DNA from: Desulfosporosinus sp. BRH_c37
GTDB lineage: Bacteria; Bacillota; Desulfitobacteriia; Desulfitobacteriales; Desulfitobacteriaceae
DNA length: 43,378 bases
NCBI GenBank assembly: GCA_001516045.1
Contig: LOEW01000049.1
Span: forward strand, 1 to 43,378
Direction of reading: 5' to 3'
Both the position numbers and the translations under genes were made by a program. The notes under the pieces were generated by a model that did not search any database, was not told where the DNA came from, and was given only the letters and a program-made list of their open reading frames with translations. Shown here piece by piece: positions 7,547 to 14,962 of the stretch (position 1 is its first letter; every line of letters begins with the position of its first letter).

Positions 7547-8674
7547 TTAGGAAGATGATTCATTATAAAGTGTATTTACATTATATAAAATCAATAGTTC
7601 ATTTATTTTATTCTTTTTAATTAAATCATTCAAATCGTCTTCATAATATCTTAAATCAACTACATAAATTTCGCTGTAATTACCCGTCAAAAAAGGAATC
7701 AAACTATTTGCATATGAATCTTTAACTACTAAAAGATTCTGATCGCCAATTGTATTGGTTGTTATTTTTATCAGCCCATGATTTCCTCCAAAAAATACAC
7801 CGTATTTATCTTTCATTTTAAGACTTTCCATATTGTAAATTGAATTCGTGACCTTATGCTCATCTATATATTCTACAAGACATTTTTCTTCTTTCTTAGG
7901 TATATAAAGTTCTATACTGTCTGCCTTTAAACCCTGATAACCACTTCTAGAAGATAATGAACCGTAAAAGTCGTCATCAACAACCTTTTCTATATTGAAA
8001 AAGCCTTCATCATGTGCAGTAAAACCCATATACCGCGAAAGTTCGGAATATGCATAAAATGCTCCTTTCGAAGTCCAATGATGATCAGTCTTATAAAAAA
8101 TATACTCATCTTTTTTCGAATCCAATGCATTAGTAACATCAACAAACCTTATACTTTCATTAAGGTATTTTTTTGTTTGCCCAATTATCAATTTTTCACT
8201 ATCATTTGGAGCATAAGCTGGTAGTTTATTCTTGAATATCTCTGCAGCATTTGGGACCAGCATAAAATACTTTTTTAAGTCCGGTACCCCAGCTGCGATT
8301 TCATTTATTGAATCAATTTTTTTCATGAAACTTTCGCTATCCGGTTTAATAAATGCTTGTATTAAGCAATCATTCTTACTCAAGTAAACACCGTTACTTT
8401 CGTTCTTGAGCAGAGCCCTTTCACTATCAGATTTAAGTCCTATCCACATGTTTCTAAAAATAAATTGATCTGAAATGAACGTTTCATAATCCTTAGTAAA
8501 CTTACCTTGGAAGAGACTTTCCAACGAAAAGGTAGGTTTTTGTTCAAGCATTCTATTCTCGGTCTCGGAGAACATTTTATTTGGTGTAATAAGATTAAGA
8601 AATACGATTGTTGCTATGTATCCAGCCATTAAAATTCCAAGTATATTTTTATAGATTAAATTATATCTCTCCAA
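7547..8674 (-). CDS. DHHW-family (AlgX/AlgJ-like) SGNH-type acetyltransfer protein
   Basis: Extracytoplasmic partner of the MBOAT protein; in the alginate system AlgJ/AlgX proteins of this fold carry O-acetyl groups onto the polysaccharide. 375 residues from a TTG start at 8674 with a weak AGAAGAA ribosome site. N-terminal membrane helix (ILGILMAGYIATIVFLNLI, about 12-30), then the family hallmarks TENRMLEQKP, TDHHWTSKGAFYAYSEL (the DHHW motif, near 196-200) and VVKDSYANSLIPFL, in which the Ser is the expected nucleophile. It lies 53 bases after the MBOAT gene and 52 before the SGNH gene, all on one strand. The polymer acted on cannot be told from sequence; a wall polysaccharide or spore-coat glycan is possible. 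Confidence 0.87.
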   Translation of the reverse strand: MERYNLIYKNILGILMAGYIATIVFLNLITPNKMFSETENRMLEQKPTFSLESLFQGKFTKDYETFISDQFIFRNMWIGLKSDSERALLKNESNGVYLSKNDCLIQAFIKPDSESFMKKIDSINEIAAGVPDLKKYFMLVPNAAEIFKNKLPAYAPNDSEKLIIGQTKKYLNESIRFVDVTNALDSKKDEYIFYKTDHHWTSKGAFYAYSELSRYMGFTAHDEGFFNIEKVVDDDFYGSLSSRSGYQGLKADSIELYIPKKEEKCLVEYIDEHKVTNSIYNMESLKMKDKYGVFFGGNHGLIKITTNTIGDQNLLVVKDSYANSLIPFLTGNYSEIYVVDLRYYEDDLNDLIKKNKINELLILYNVNTLYNESSS

Positions 8675-8727
8675 ACTTAATTCTTCTTTCTGTATATACT
8701 CGAGCTTTCAACTTCTTGAAGGTTAAC

Positions 8728-10134
8728 TTAAAATCTAAAATACAAAAATGGATTATAGCTTTGGTTTACTAAATAAGCTGTACATAAAAGAACAATCAAT
8801 ATATATCCAATTGGTATCATAATTGCTCCGGTTAATTTCATACTTTGTTTTAGTTTAGTTAAGTATTTATTAATAATCGGTGTACAACAAATTACAAGGA
8901 TAATAAATAAAATTACATTCGTATAGAAATAGTATATTGCTTGACCATCTATAAAGTGATGTGTCCCGAATCCAAACATTGTTTTAATAAAAGCAATACC
9001 TTGTGCTAAACTTTCGAACTCAAAAAATACCCAGCCAACAATGACCACTAAAATTGTATATAAGTTTCCAACGAATTTCGGCTTATTACTAAGCCAAACT
9101 AATAAAAAAGATTTTTCTATTACTACGAACGCCCCGAAATACAAACCCCAAATAATAAAATTCCAGTTGGCACCATGCCAAAAACCAGTTAAGAACCATA
9201 CAATAAATAAATTTCTAAATTGCTTTGTTTTTCCATACCTATTACCTCCAAGTGGAATGTATAAATACTCTCTGAACCATGTACCAAGTGATATATGCCA
9301 CCTTCGCCAAAACTCGGTAACACTCCTAGAGGTATAAGGGTAATTAAAATTAGTATTTATTTCAAAGCCAAACATCTTTGCAAGACCTCTAGCCATATCT
9401 GAATATCCACTAAAGTCAAAATATATCTGAAAGGTGAACGAAATTATACCCAACCATGCAGTAACTATTGATATTTCTCCTAAGGGAGTTGCTTTTACTC
9501 CGCTCCATAAAATGCCTATATTATTTGCAAGAAGCACCTTTTTAGAAAGGCCTATAATAAAAAGCTCTACACCATCTATAAACCGACTAATATTTTCTTT
9601 TCTGTTGTCAAGCTGCTTAGCTATATCAATATATCTAACTATAGGGCCCGCTACAAGTTGTGGAAACATAGTTACAAATGTGGCATAAGATAAAAATTTT
9701 CTTTGAGCTGGGACCTTTCCTAAATATACATCTATTATATAGGACATAGATTGAAATGTATAAAAGGAGATTCCAAGTGGCAATGGAAGACTTTTGGCAA
9801 TTAAATTAAGATGTAAGAGTTCTGAAAAGTTGCTTACAAAAAAGCCGTAATATTTAAAAAAACTTAGTAAGCCTAAATTAACTGTTAAAGAAATAATTAG
9901 ACCTAAGCGTCTAATTATTATATTTGAATAATACTTTTCAATTACAATACCGTTGGTATAGTCAAAAACAATTGCAAAAATCATTATAACTATATATATA
10001 GGCTCGCCCCATGCATAAAAAATCAAGCTCGATAGAATTAAAATGATGTTTTTGATTGGTTTAGGTGAAATATAGTACAATAAAAGTGTTATGGGCAAAA
10101 ACACAAATATGAAAAGTAAACTACTGAAAACCGT
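8728..10134 (-). CDS. MBOAT-family O-acyltransferase (AlgI/DltB-like)
   Basis: Polytopic enzyme that moves acyl groups, usually acetyl, across the membrane for surface-polymer modification. Multiple membrane segments, PLPLGISFYTFQSMSYIIDV, FPQLVAGPIVRY, FWRRWHISLGTWFREYLYIPLGG and FLTGFWHGANWNFIIWG are present; the His of the last motif is the catalytic His of MBOATs. The family-typical N-terminus V-F-S-S-L-L-F-I-F precedes any ATG/GTG/TTG. The codon where the initiator should be is ACG (10134-10132), with GAGGGGG eight bases upstream. The first ordinary start is GTG at 10104, which has no ribosome site and would delete this segment. I therefore extend to 10134 (468 residues); initiation at ACG is inferred. 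Second gene of the four-gene acylation operon. Confidence 0.88.
   Translation of the reverse strand, partial: TVFSSLLFIFVFLPITLLLYYISPKPIKNIILILSSLIFYAWGEPIYIVIMIFAIVFDYTNGIVIEKYYSNIIIRRLGLIISLTVNLGLLSFFKYYGFFVSNFSELLHLNLIAKSLPLPLGISFYTFQSMSYIIDVYLGKVPAQRKFLSYATFVTMFPQLVAGPIVRYIDIAKQLDNRKENISRFIDGVELFIIGLSKKVLLANNIGILWSGVKATPLGEISIVTAWLGIISFTFQIYFDFSGYSDMARGLAKMFGFEINTNFNYPYTSRSVTEFWRRWHISLGTWFREYLYIPLGGNRYGKTKQFRNLFIVWFLTGFWHGANWNFIIWGLYFGAFVVIEKSFLLVWLSNKPKFVGNLYTILVVIVGWVFFEFESLAQGIAFIKTMFGFGTHHFIDGQAIYYFYTNVILFIILVICCTPIINKYLTKLKQSMKLTGAIMIPIGYILIVLLCTAYLVNQSYNPFLYFRF
10132..10134 (-). other. ACG in place of the initiator codon of the MBOAT gene
   Basis: Reading the minus strand, a GAGGGGGCGGGCACA stretch leads into ACG then GTT-TTC-AGT-AGT (Val-Phe-Ser-Ser). 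Related AlgI proteins commonly begin Met-Val-Phe-Ser-Ser. An in-frame TGA lies nine codons upstream of ACG and no ATG, GTG or TTG lies between. Either ACG is used, or an ATG-to-ACG change occurred, or the base was misread. Confidence 0.6.
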
Positions 10135-10176
10135 TGTGCCCGCCCCCTCAACAAGACTTCAATTGGCTTTTTATTA

Positions 10177-10187
10177 AACGAGTTCAC
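10177..10187. repeat. partial copy of the AACGAGTTCAC palindrome arm
   Basis: AACGAGTTCAC equals the outer part of one arm of the palindrome at 12018-12049. The TGA stop of the DUF4358 gene is inside it. The second arm is absent or decayed. Confidence 0.5.
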
Positions 10188-10663
10188 TTAAACGCTTCAT
10201 CAAATGCGTTCGATACTTTCTCAGCATCCTTAGATACAATAAAAATGACGTAATTTCCTTTAACTTTAACGGTATTATGTTGTATTAGATAATATTCATT
10301 TGGAAGATATCCATTAAAACTCTTTAATTGTTTATCTATTCTTTTTGTAATCTTATTTTTAACATTTTCTACATTACCAGAATCTTTCACTTTTAAAATC
10401 GCTATTTCATCTGATTTAATATTTGATGGTGCAGTTAAGAGCGAGAAGCCCTCAAGCTCATCACTATTAATGTCATACAACTTTTTCAATCCTGCTGCAT
10501 CTGCTATCCTCATATTTGATGTATCAGTAGCTTGTTTGACTTTTTGAGTTATTTCATCAACTGATGGGATCTTTGCCGTTACCTCTTTAGTAGAATTACA
10601 TCCTGATAAAGTAATAACTATAATAGATAAAAGTAACGAAATAATTCCTAATTTTTTCTTCAT
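10184..10663 (-). CDS. DUF4358-type lipoprotein of the acylation operon
   Basis: 159 residues. A lipoprotein signal (MKKKLGIISLLLSIIVITLS) ends at the lipobox Leu-Ser-Gly-Cys, so the mature protein is lipid-anchored on the outer face of the membrane. The body is mixed alpha/beta with a conserved-looking ILKVKDSGNVENVKNKI segment and a C-terminal VKGNYVIFIVSKDAEKV, the pattern of DUF4358 proteins. That family has no known biochemical function, but is often found beside MBOAT and DHHW genes in clostridia (general knowledge). The ATG at 10663 follows GAGGGGATTAAAGAAA. First gene of the operon, so its promoter should drive all four genes. The stop overlaps a partial palindrome arm. Confidence 0.75.
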   Translation of the reverse strand: MKKKLGIISLLLSIIVITLSGCNSTKEVTAKIPSVDEITQKVKQATDTSNMRIADAAGLKKLYDINSDELEGFSLLTAPSNIKSDEIAILKVKDSGNVENVKNKITKRIDKQLKSFNGYLPNEYYLIQHNTVKVKGNYVIFIVSKDAEKVSNAFDEAFK

Positions 10664-11087
10664 TTTCTTTAATCCCCTCGTTTTCTGAATGCTGCTCTTG
10701 ATTTAATTAATTTGCTAAGGTCAGATAATGTTGAATATTGACCTCTTAATATAAGCTATATTAAAGTGAAAATGTTGTCAAGATAAAATTATTTACACAT
10801 AACAGTAAGCACTAAGATAAACCCTTAACTTAGGATAAATTTAATCTTACTACGTAAATGTTATATTTTGGTATAATATTGTATCTAATATCATCTTTAA
10901 ATTGGATTTGAAATCTTGAAATGTTTAAATCTTGATTTTTAATTTTGGTGAGAGTATATTTGTAGTAGGTGTACATTTTCTTTTCTGCAAACCCCCTACC
11001 CAGTGGCATCATGATGAGTGAAAATGGTAGGGCTTGGTTAGGATAAATTCTTTAAATCATATATATAAGAAAGGATATTAAGATATT
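10664..11087. other. divergent intergenic region between DUF4358 operon and SGNH gene
   Basis: AT-rich and non-coding as far as I can see. It holds a TTGACA-containing promoter candidate for the minus-strand operon and a TATAAT at 10872-10877 that could serve the plus-strand gene. Around 10990-11030 an imperfect hairpin CTACC...GGTAG encloses CATCATGATG. I could not match this to a riboswitch class. A 60-codon frame at 10830-11012 lacks a ribosome site and was not called. Confidence 0.6.
10753..10781 (-). promoter_or_regulatory. candidate sigma-A promoter of the acylation operon
   Basis: On the minus strand, a consensus TTGACA (10781-10776) is followed after 17 bases by TAGCTT, overlapping TATAGC. 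It lies about 90-120 bases before the DUF4358 ATG. The -35 is perfect; the -10 is weak. Confidence 0.4.
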
Positions 11088-12020
11088 ATGTATATATCTG
11101 ATCCTTATTTCAAAAATTCAATCCAATCCAATAATATTCAACAGAATATTTCTAATAAGAATAATCTTCAAAATGAGTTGGGATGTTTTGAAGATTTCCT
11201 AAAAAGTCAGCTTAGCATTTCTAAAAGCAATATTAATAATATTTTGGCTAATAAGGTATTATTATCAAACGATGTCGGCTTTTTAGATAATCTTAATAGT
11301 AATATTCAGTTGGTAAGTAGTTTAAATTACCTTTTAAGTAGTATTTTGAAAAATTCACTGTTAGAACGAGGATGTTATACTTCAGCTTCAGCCTCAGCTT
11401 CTACCTCTGTGTTAACTCCAATTTTAAATTCATACAATAATAAAGCGAAAATTTATTCTAAAAATCAATTAACCTACGCGAATGCTCCCTCCTGTGAGTA
11501 TAACAGAATATTTAATGATGATATATTCTTTGGGGATTCTATAACAAAAGGATTATCGGCTTATAATCTTTTAGATGATTCTAAAGTTTATGCTAAGGTT
11601 GGGATAGGTACTGATAAAGTTAAAGAAATGGTTGATTCGGCTACAAACCCAAATCCTAAAAGGGTTTTTATTATGAGTGGAATCAATGACATAGGAAGTT
11701 ACAACAAAGCCCAGTTTGCACAACACTATACAGATTTAGTAGAAACCGTTAAAGCCAAATACCCAAATGCAAGGATTTATATTCAGTCTATACTCCCCGT
11801 CTTGGGTCAGGCCACCCAAAACAATCCCAGCCTTAATAACGGAAGAATTAACGAATTTAATTCAGTTATTTTACAAGTATCCAAAAATGAAAACGTAGGA
11901 TTTCTTAATACCACTGAATTAGTAAGTAGTAATGAAAATTTATATGCAAATGACGGTATTCATTACAAACCTTTATTTTACTCTACATGGTTGAACTTTC
12001 TTACCAATAATTCAAAATGA
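11088..12020 (+). CDS. SGNH/GDSL hydrolase without obvious signal peptide
   Basis: 310 residues. The ~140-residue N-terminal part is Asn/Ser/Leu-rich, has no membrane helix or signal peptide, and contains a short SASASAST run. The catalytic domain carries FFGDSITKGLSAYNLL (block I), MSGINDIGS (block III) and NDGIHYKPLFYSTW (block V), so the Ser, Asn, Asp and His are all present. It closely parallels the domain of the 6550-7494 protein (e.g. the LLDD segment and the YxxILPVL segment), suggesting duplication within the locus. It is convergent with the next SGNH gene; both stops lie in one palindrome. How it would be exported is unclear. Likely an accessory esterase of the same acylation system; substrate unknown. 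Confidence 0.82.
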   Translation: MYISDPYFKNSIQSNNIQQNISNKNNLQNELGCFEDFLKSQLSISKSNINNILANKVLLSNDVGFLDNLNSNIQLVSSLNYLLSSILKNSLLERGCYTSASASASTSVLTPILNSYNNKAKIYSKNQLTYANAPSCEYNRIFNDDIFFGDSITKGLSAYNLLDDSKVYAKVGIGTDKVKEMVDSATNPNPKRVFIMSGINDIGSYNKAQFAQHYTDLVETVKAKYPNARIYIQSILPVLGQATQNNPSLNNGRINEFNSVILQVSKNENVGFLNTTELVSSNENLYANDGIHYKPLFYSTWLNFLTNNSK

Positions 12021-12049
12021 ACTCGTTCAACTTTAGTTGAACGAGTTCA
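12018..12049. repeat. perfect 15-bp-arm palindrome between convergent SGNH genes (bidirectional terminator candidate)
   Basis: TGAACTCGTTCAACT (12018-12032), TT, AGTTGAACGAGTTCA (12035-12049). The plus-strand gene's TGA is its first three bases and the minus-strand gene's TAA spans its centre. There is no T-run, so termination is plausible only by the hairpin itself. It is the best-preserved copy of the element seen at 4926, 6541 and 10177. Confidence 0.85.
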
Positions 12050-12776
12050 CTATGGCTGTTATCCATAACGGATATAATTCTGGTTTAAAGTGTAAACCAT
12101 CTTCTAAAAGCATTTTTTTAGCATTAGGTATAAACTTTGAAACATCCATAAATTGAACATCTTCTTCAATGGCAACAGCTTTTATAATATAATTTAACTT
12201 TTGGGGCTCTTGATTCCTATTAGGTTCTTTAGCTGTACTATTCATTGGCATAACGGATTGTATAACAATTTTGGAATTTGGAAACATTTGTTTTATGTAT
12301 TTGATTAACTCCTTATACCAATTTTTATAAGCATTCATATTGTAGCCATAATCGTTTGCTCCAAACATAAGAAATACATAATCTACTGAACCGTTACATC
12401 TATCGGTTATCATTTTGCTATTGTCTCCTAATAGTTTAGAACCTTCAAAGACATGTGCCCCAATTTTTGCATATACATGATCTTTTTCTACGGGAGTATT
12501 ATGCGCGTTTATAAACCCAAAAGTAATAGAGTCTCCAATAAATATCACGTTAGAAAAGTCAGGTTTAATATTATGGGTAGCGGGCGTGGGCGTGGGTAGA
12601 AGAGTAGGTATAAATTCTGATTCAAGTGGAGGCTTAGATATAGTTTCGGAGGGTAATTCCGATATACTATTTTTTATAGTTTTATCATTAGGATTTTCAT
12701 CTTCCACATTAAGGTGTAGAAGAATAACGATTATCAATATAAACAATAATAATATAGTTATTATTGTTTTTTTCAT
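12033..12776 (-). CDS. membrane-anchored SGNH/GDSL esterase
   Basis: 247 residues from an ATG preceded by GGGGAGATG. A strong N-terminal membrane helix (IITILLLFILIIVILLHL) is followed by a Pro/Thr/Ser-rich spacer (TLLPTPTPATHN), then the SGNH domain: FIGDSITFGF, MFGANDYGYN and EDGLHFKPELYPLW. It probably acts on the outer face of the membrane. It is less similar to the other two SGNH proteins here than they are to each other (e.g. GAND instead of GVND/GIND). The last codons Asn-Ser-Phe-Asn and the stop are supplied by the palindrome at 12018-12049, as in the gene at 6550. A role in polymer deacetylation or acyl transfer beside the MBOAT operon is inferred from proximity. Confidence 0.85.
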   Translation of the reverse strand: MKKTIITILLLFILIIVILLHLNVEDENPNDKTIKNSISELPSETISKPPLESEFIPTLLPTPTPATHNIKPDFSNVIFIGDSITFGFINAHNTPVEKDHVYAKIGAHVFEGSKLLGDNSKMITDRCNGSVDYVFLMFGANDYGYNMNAYKNWYKELIKYIKQMFPNSKIVIQSVMPMNSTAKEPNRNQEPQKLNYIIKAVAIEEDVQFMDVSKFIPNAKKMLLEDGLHFKPELYPLWITAIVNSFN

Positions 12777-12973
12777 TTTTACATCTCCCCAACAATATTT
12801 ACGCCCAACTTATATCGTGAATTTGTCTTACGATCAGTGTTTAATTTCGTTACCTTGAAAATCAAAAGTCCATATTATATTTTACATATTTTACCATAAA
12901 CGTTGAATGGAGTACTAGCTCTTCTACATTATCTGTTCCAATAATTCCTATTGTTAGTGGATTAGTTTTTAAA

Positions 12974-13007
12974 TAAAAAAAAGTCTCTAGCTTCTCAGCT
13001 AGAGACT
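12974..13007 (-). terminator. terminator of the unknown gene at 13030
   Basis: An 11-bp perfect stem AGTCTCTAGCT (12982-12992) / AGCTAGAGACT (12997-13007). On the minus strand it is followed by a run of eight T. Confidence 0.9.
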
Positions 13008-13029
13008 AAATAATTTGCTATTGTCGTAC

Positions 13030-13614
13030 TTATTCTATCCAGATTTCTAATTTATCTTTGTTTTCAATAATCTTTTCAGCTATCTTTAGCCCAACATAAT
13101 TGAAATAATTTTCTCCCTCATTCCGACAGAAATAATTGTGAGCTTCTATATAATTCCCACTCGTGATAACTCGGCGGAGTAAGGGGATTCTATTTGTGGT
13201 GTTTATATTAAAGTTCTCAATTGACTTTCTGAATTCGTCTCCTAAGATAGCAGTACCCCAATACTTTGGCCCTTTTTTTGGTTTGGTCTTGTAGACACGC
13301 CTTACAAATTCAAAAGCAAATGCACCGAAAGAAATAAGAATCTTTGGTTTATGTTCAAGTGCAATTTCCCTGAATAGCTCAATTTCTGTAACAACTTCTT
13401 CTCCCCACCAATTTAAGGTATTTGGAACTATTAAACTATTGTTAACAGCATTTCTAATAAGCATTTTGCTAGTATCTACTCTTCTCCGGATTTGCCTATA
13501 TACTTTGTCCTGTAATTCATCTAGTATTGGTGTCCAAATGTCATGACGTACAGGATGTCTAGGATCAAATAATAACCATATTGGATAACTTCTATCCCCC
13601 GACTCCGACTCCAT
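13030..13614 (-). CDS. conserved-looking protein of unknown function
   Basis: 194 residues if started at the ATG at 13614, which has AGGAG nine bases upstream; the ATG at 13620 would leave only three bases. There is no signal peptide or membrane helix, so it should be cytoplasmic. Recognisable stretches are WLLFDPRHPVRHDIW near the N-terminus, KPKILISFGAFAFEFVRR in the middle, and LLRRVITSGNYIEAHNYFC near the C-terminus. The order of a hydrophobic strand with FGA followed later by a Gly-Asn/His motif is loosely reminiscent of uracil-DNA-glycosylase-fold proteins. The match is too weak for a functional call. Monocistronic, with its own terminator. I do not recognise the family. Confidence 0.7.
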   Translation of the reverse strand: MESESGDRSYPIWLLFDPRHPVRHDIWTPILDELQDKVYRQIRRRVDTSKMLIRNAVNNSLIVPNTLNWWGEEVVTEIELFREIALEHKPKILISFGAFAFEFVRRVYKTKPKKGPKYWGTAILGDEFRKSIENFNINTTNRIPLLRRVITSGNYIEAHNYFCRNEGENYFNYVGLKIAEKIIENKDKLEIWIE

Positions 13615-13799
13615 CTTCATCTTCTCCTCAATTCTTCACATGTTCAAATTTGCACAAATTAGTACGGAAGGGAATACGGTTTGATGATGCTTTGCTCACA
13701 ACAGAAGATTAGCATTGTGCGTATACCAAGTCAATATAGCCATAATCAATTTTTACTATAGTTAATTTTATGAAAGGTTCATTATTTTCCTGAACTAAC

Positions 13800-14546
13800 C
13801 TACAGAGAAGGAGGCTTTTTATTTCTTTTACTAAAAGGCCAGAGTATACGAGTTAGGAAGGGAACTATTGATTGATTTCCACTTTTTCCCTCTTTCTCAG
13901 CAGAGTATATTCCGTCAATTTCATTAATATCTTCAATAATCCCATCCATATTTATTCTACGGAAGGGAGTTCTTAGTTTGTATTCAATTGTCGTTCTATT
14001 CAGTTCTTCTTTTAACAGAGTCATAGAAATATTTTGAGGAATTATCCCATGCAATTCTAAAAGATGGTTTATTTCTTTAACTTTACAAGTACCATTTACG
14101 GCAACTACTTTTAAATTTTGACTATTTCTAAAAAAATAAGTCTCAACAGAACGCTCTAATGTAAGGAAAACTAATGTTGTGACAAAAAACGCTGAAAAAT
14201 AGAATCCTGCTCCCGCAGCTAATCCAATAGCTGCCACAACCCAAAGTGAAGCGGCCGTCGTTAATCCTTTGACGGATGTTTTATCTCTTAAAATCGTCCC
14301 AGCTCCTAAAAACCCAATACCTGAAACGACTTGAGCAGCTAGTCGAGCAGGATCTTTATTTACTGAATTAAAATCGTTGAATCCATACATGGATAGGACC
14401 ATGACTAAAGCAGAACCCAAGGATACTAAAATATGCGTTCTAAAGCCTGCCGGGCTATCGTTTCGTTCTCTCTCGTAACCCACTATTCCCCCAAAAACAC
14501 AAGCCAAAAATAACCTTAAAGCTATCTCATACTCCGTAATATGCAT
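13800..14546 (-). CDS. MgtC/SapB-family membrane protein
   Basis: 248 residues. The N-terminal half has about four to five membrane segments with the family signature: LRLFLACVFGGIVGYERE, RTHILVSLGSALVM, QVVSGIGFLGAGTILR and VKGLTTAASLWVVAAIGLAAG. The soluble C-terminal part (about 145-248) looks like the ACT-like domain of longer MgtC relatives. MgtC proteins are linked to growth at low Mg2+ and to ATP synthase control in some bacteria; in Firmicutes the role is mostly undefined. The ATG at 14546 follows AAAGGAGCG. It stands alone. I looked upstream for an M-box Mg2+ riboswitch and did not see the conserved core. Confidence 0.88.
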   Translation of the reverse strand: MHITEYEIALRLFLACVFGGIVGYERERNDSPAGFRTHILVSLGSALVMVLSMYGFNDFNSVNKDPARLAAQVVSGIGFLGAGTILRDKTSVKGLTTAASLWVVAAIGLAAGAGFYFSAFFVTTLVFLTLERSVETYFFRNSQNLKVVAVNGTCKVKEINHLLELHGIIPQNISMTLLKEELNRTTIEYKLRTPFRRINMDGIIEDINEIDGIYSAEKEGKSGNQSIVPFLTRILWPFSKRNKKPPSL

Positions 14547-14962
14547 TTCGATTTCGCTCCTTTCTTAGGCTATATGGTCAATTAATTCTTCATAAAGTGG
14601 AAACTTTAGTGCGGTTATCATGTTAAGCCAACATTTTAGTCATATTTATTAATCGCCTTCTATTATTCGCTAGGTTAAATAATAATACCTTTTTTTATTA
14701 CGTATAATAATCTTCGCCGAATGATACGTTCATATTTTATTCGTATTGTGAAAATACTGCGTATCTAAATCAAAAAAGCATAATCCTGTATTTTGATTTT
14801 CGACAATTTTCTATTAAAACCCTTTATCGTTTTATTTTCTTTCACAAAATTCCTAAAGAGAACAAAACAGAAATTTTCTATATCTCATAACAAAAAGCTG
14901 TTGATTTTAATCAAATCAACAGCTTTTTGTTAACTTAAATTCTTTGTTGATATGGATACTAT
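14547..14962. other. non-coding region upstream of mgtC-like gene
   Basis: AT-rich leader. No open frame with a ribosome site and no recognisable riboswitch core. The right part contains the terminator of the repeat-protein gene (14889-14931). The rest should contain the promoter for the MgtC-like gene; no convincing -35/-10 pair stood out. Confidence 0.6.
14889..14931 (-). terminator. strong terminator of the surface-protein operon
   Basis: A 19-bp perfect stem, AACAAAAAGCTGTTGATTT (14889-14907) with AAATCAACAGCTTTTTGTT (14913-14931). The five-T stretch is built into the arm. It follows the minus-strand gene ending at 14963. Confidence 0.85.

Noticed and set aside
10830..11012. 60-codon minus-strand frame in the divergent intergenic region
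   Set aside because: No ribosome site, no recognisable protein features, and it overlaps likely promoter DNA.
10980..11040. Possible c-di-GMP (GEMM) riboswitch before the plus-strand SGNH gene, because of GCAAACC
   Set aside because: The rest of the GEMM core (GGGACGCAAAGCC-type segment and its receptor) is missing.
13030..13614. Uracil-DNA-glycosylase annotation
   Set aside because: Only loose motif resemblance; catalytic motifs could not be aligned with confidence.
14547..14888. M-box Mg2+ riboswitch upstream of the MgtC-like gene
   Set aside because: The conserved M-box core sequences are not present on the minus strand.
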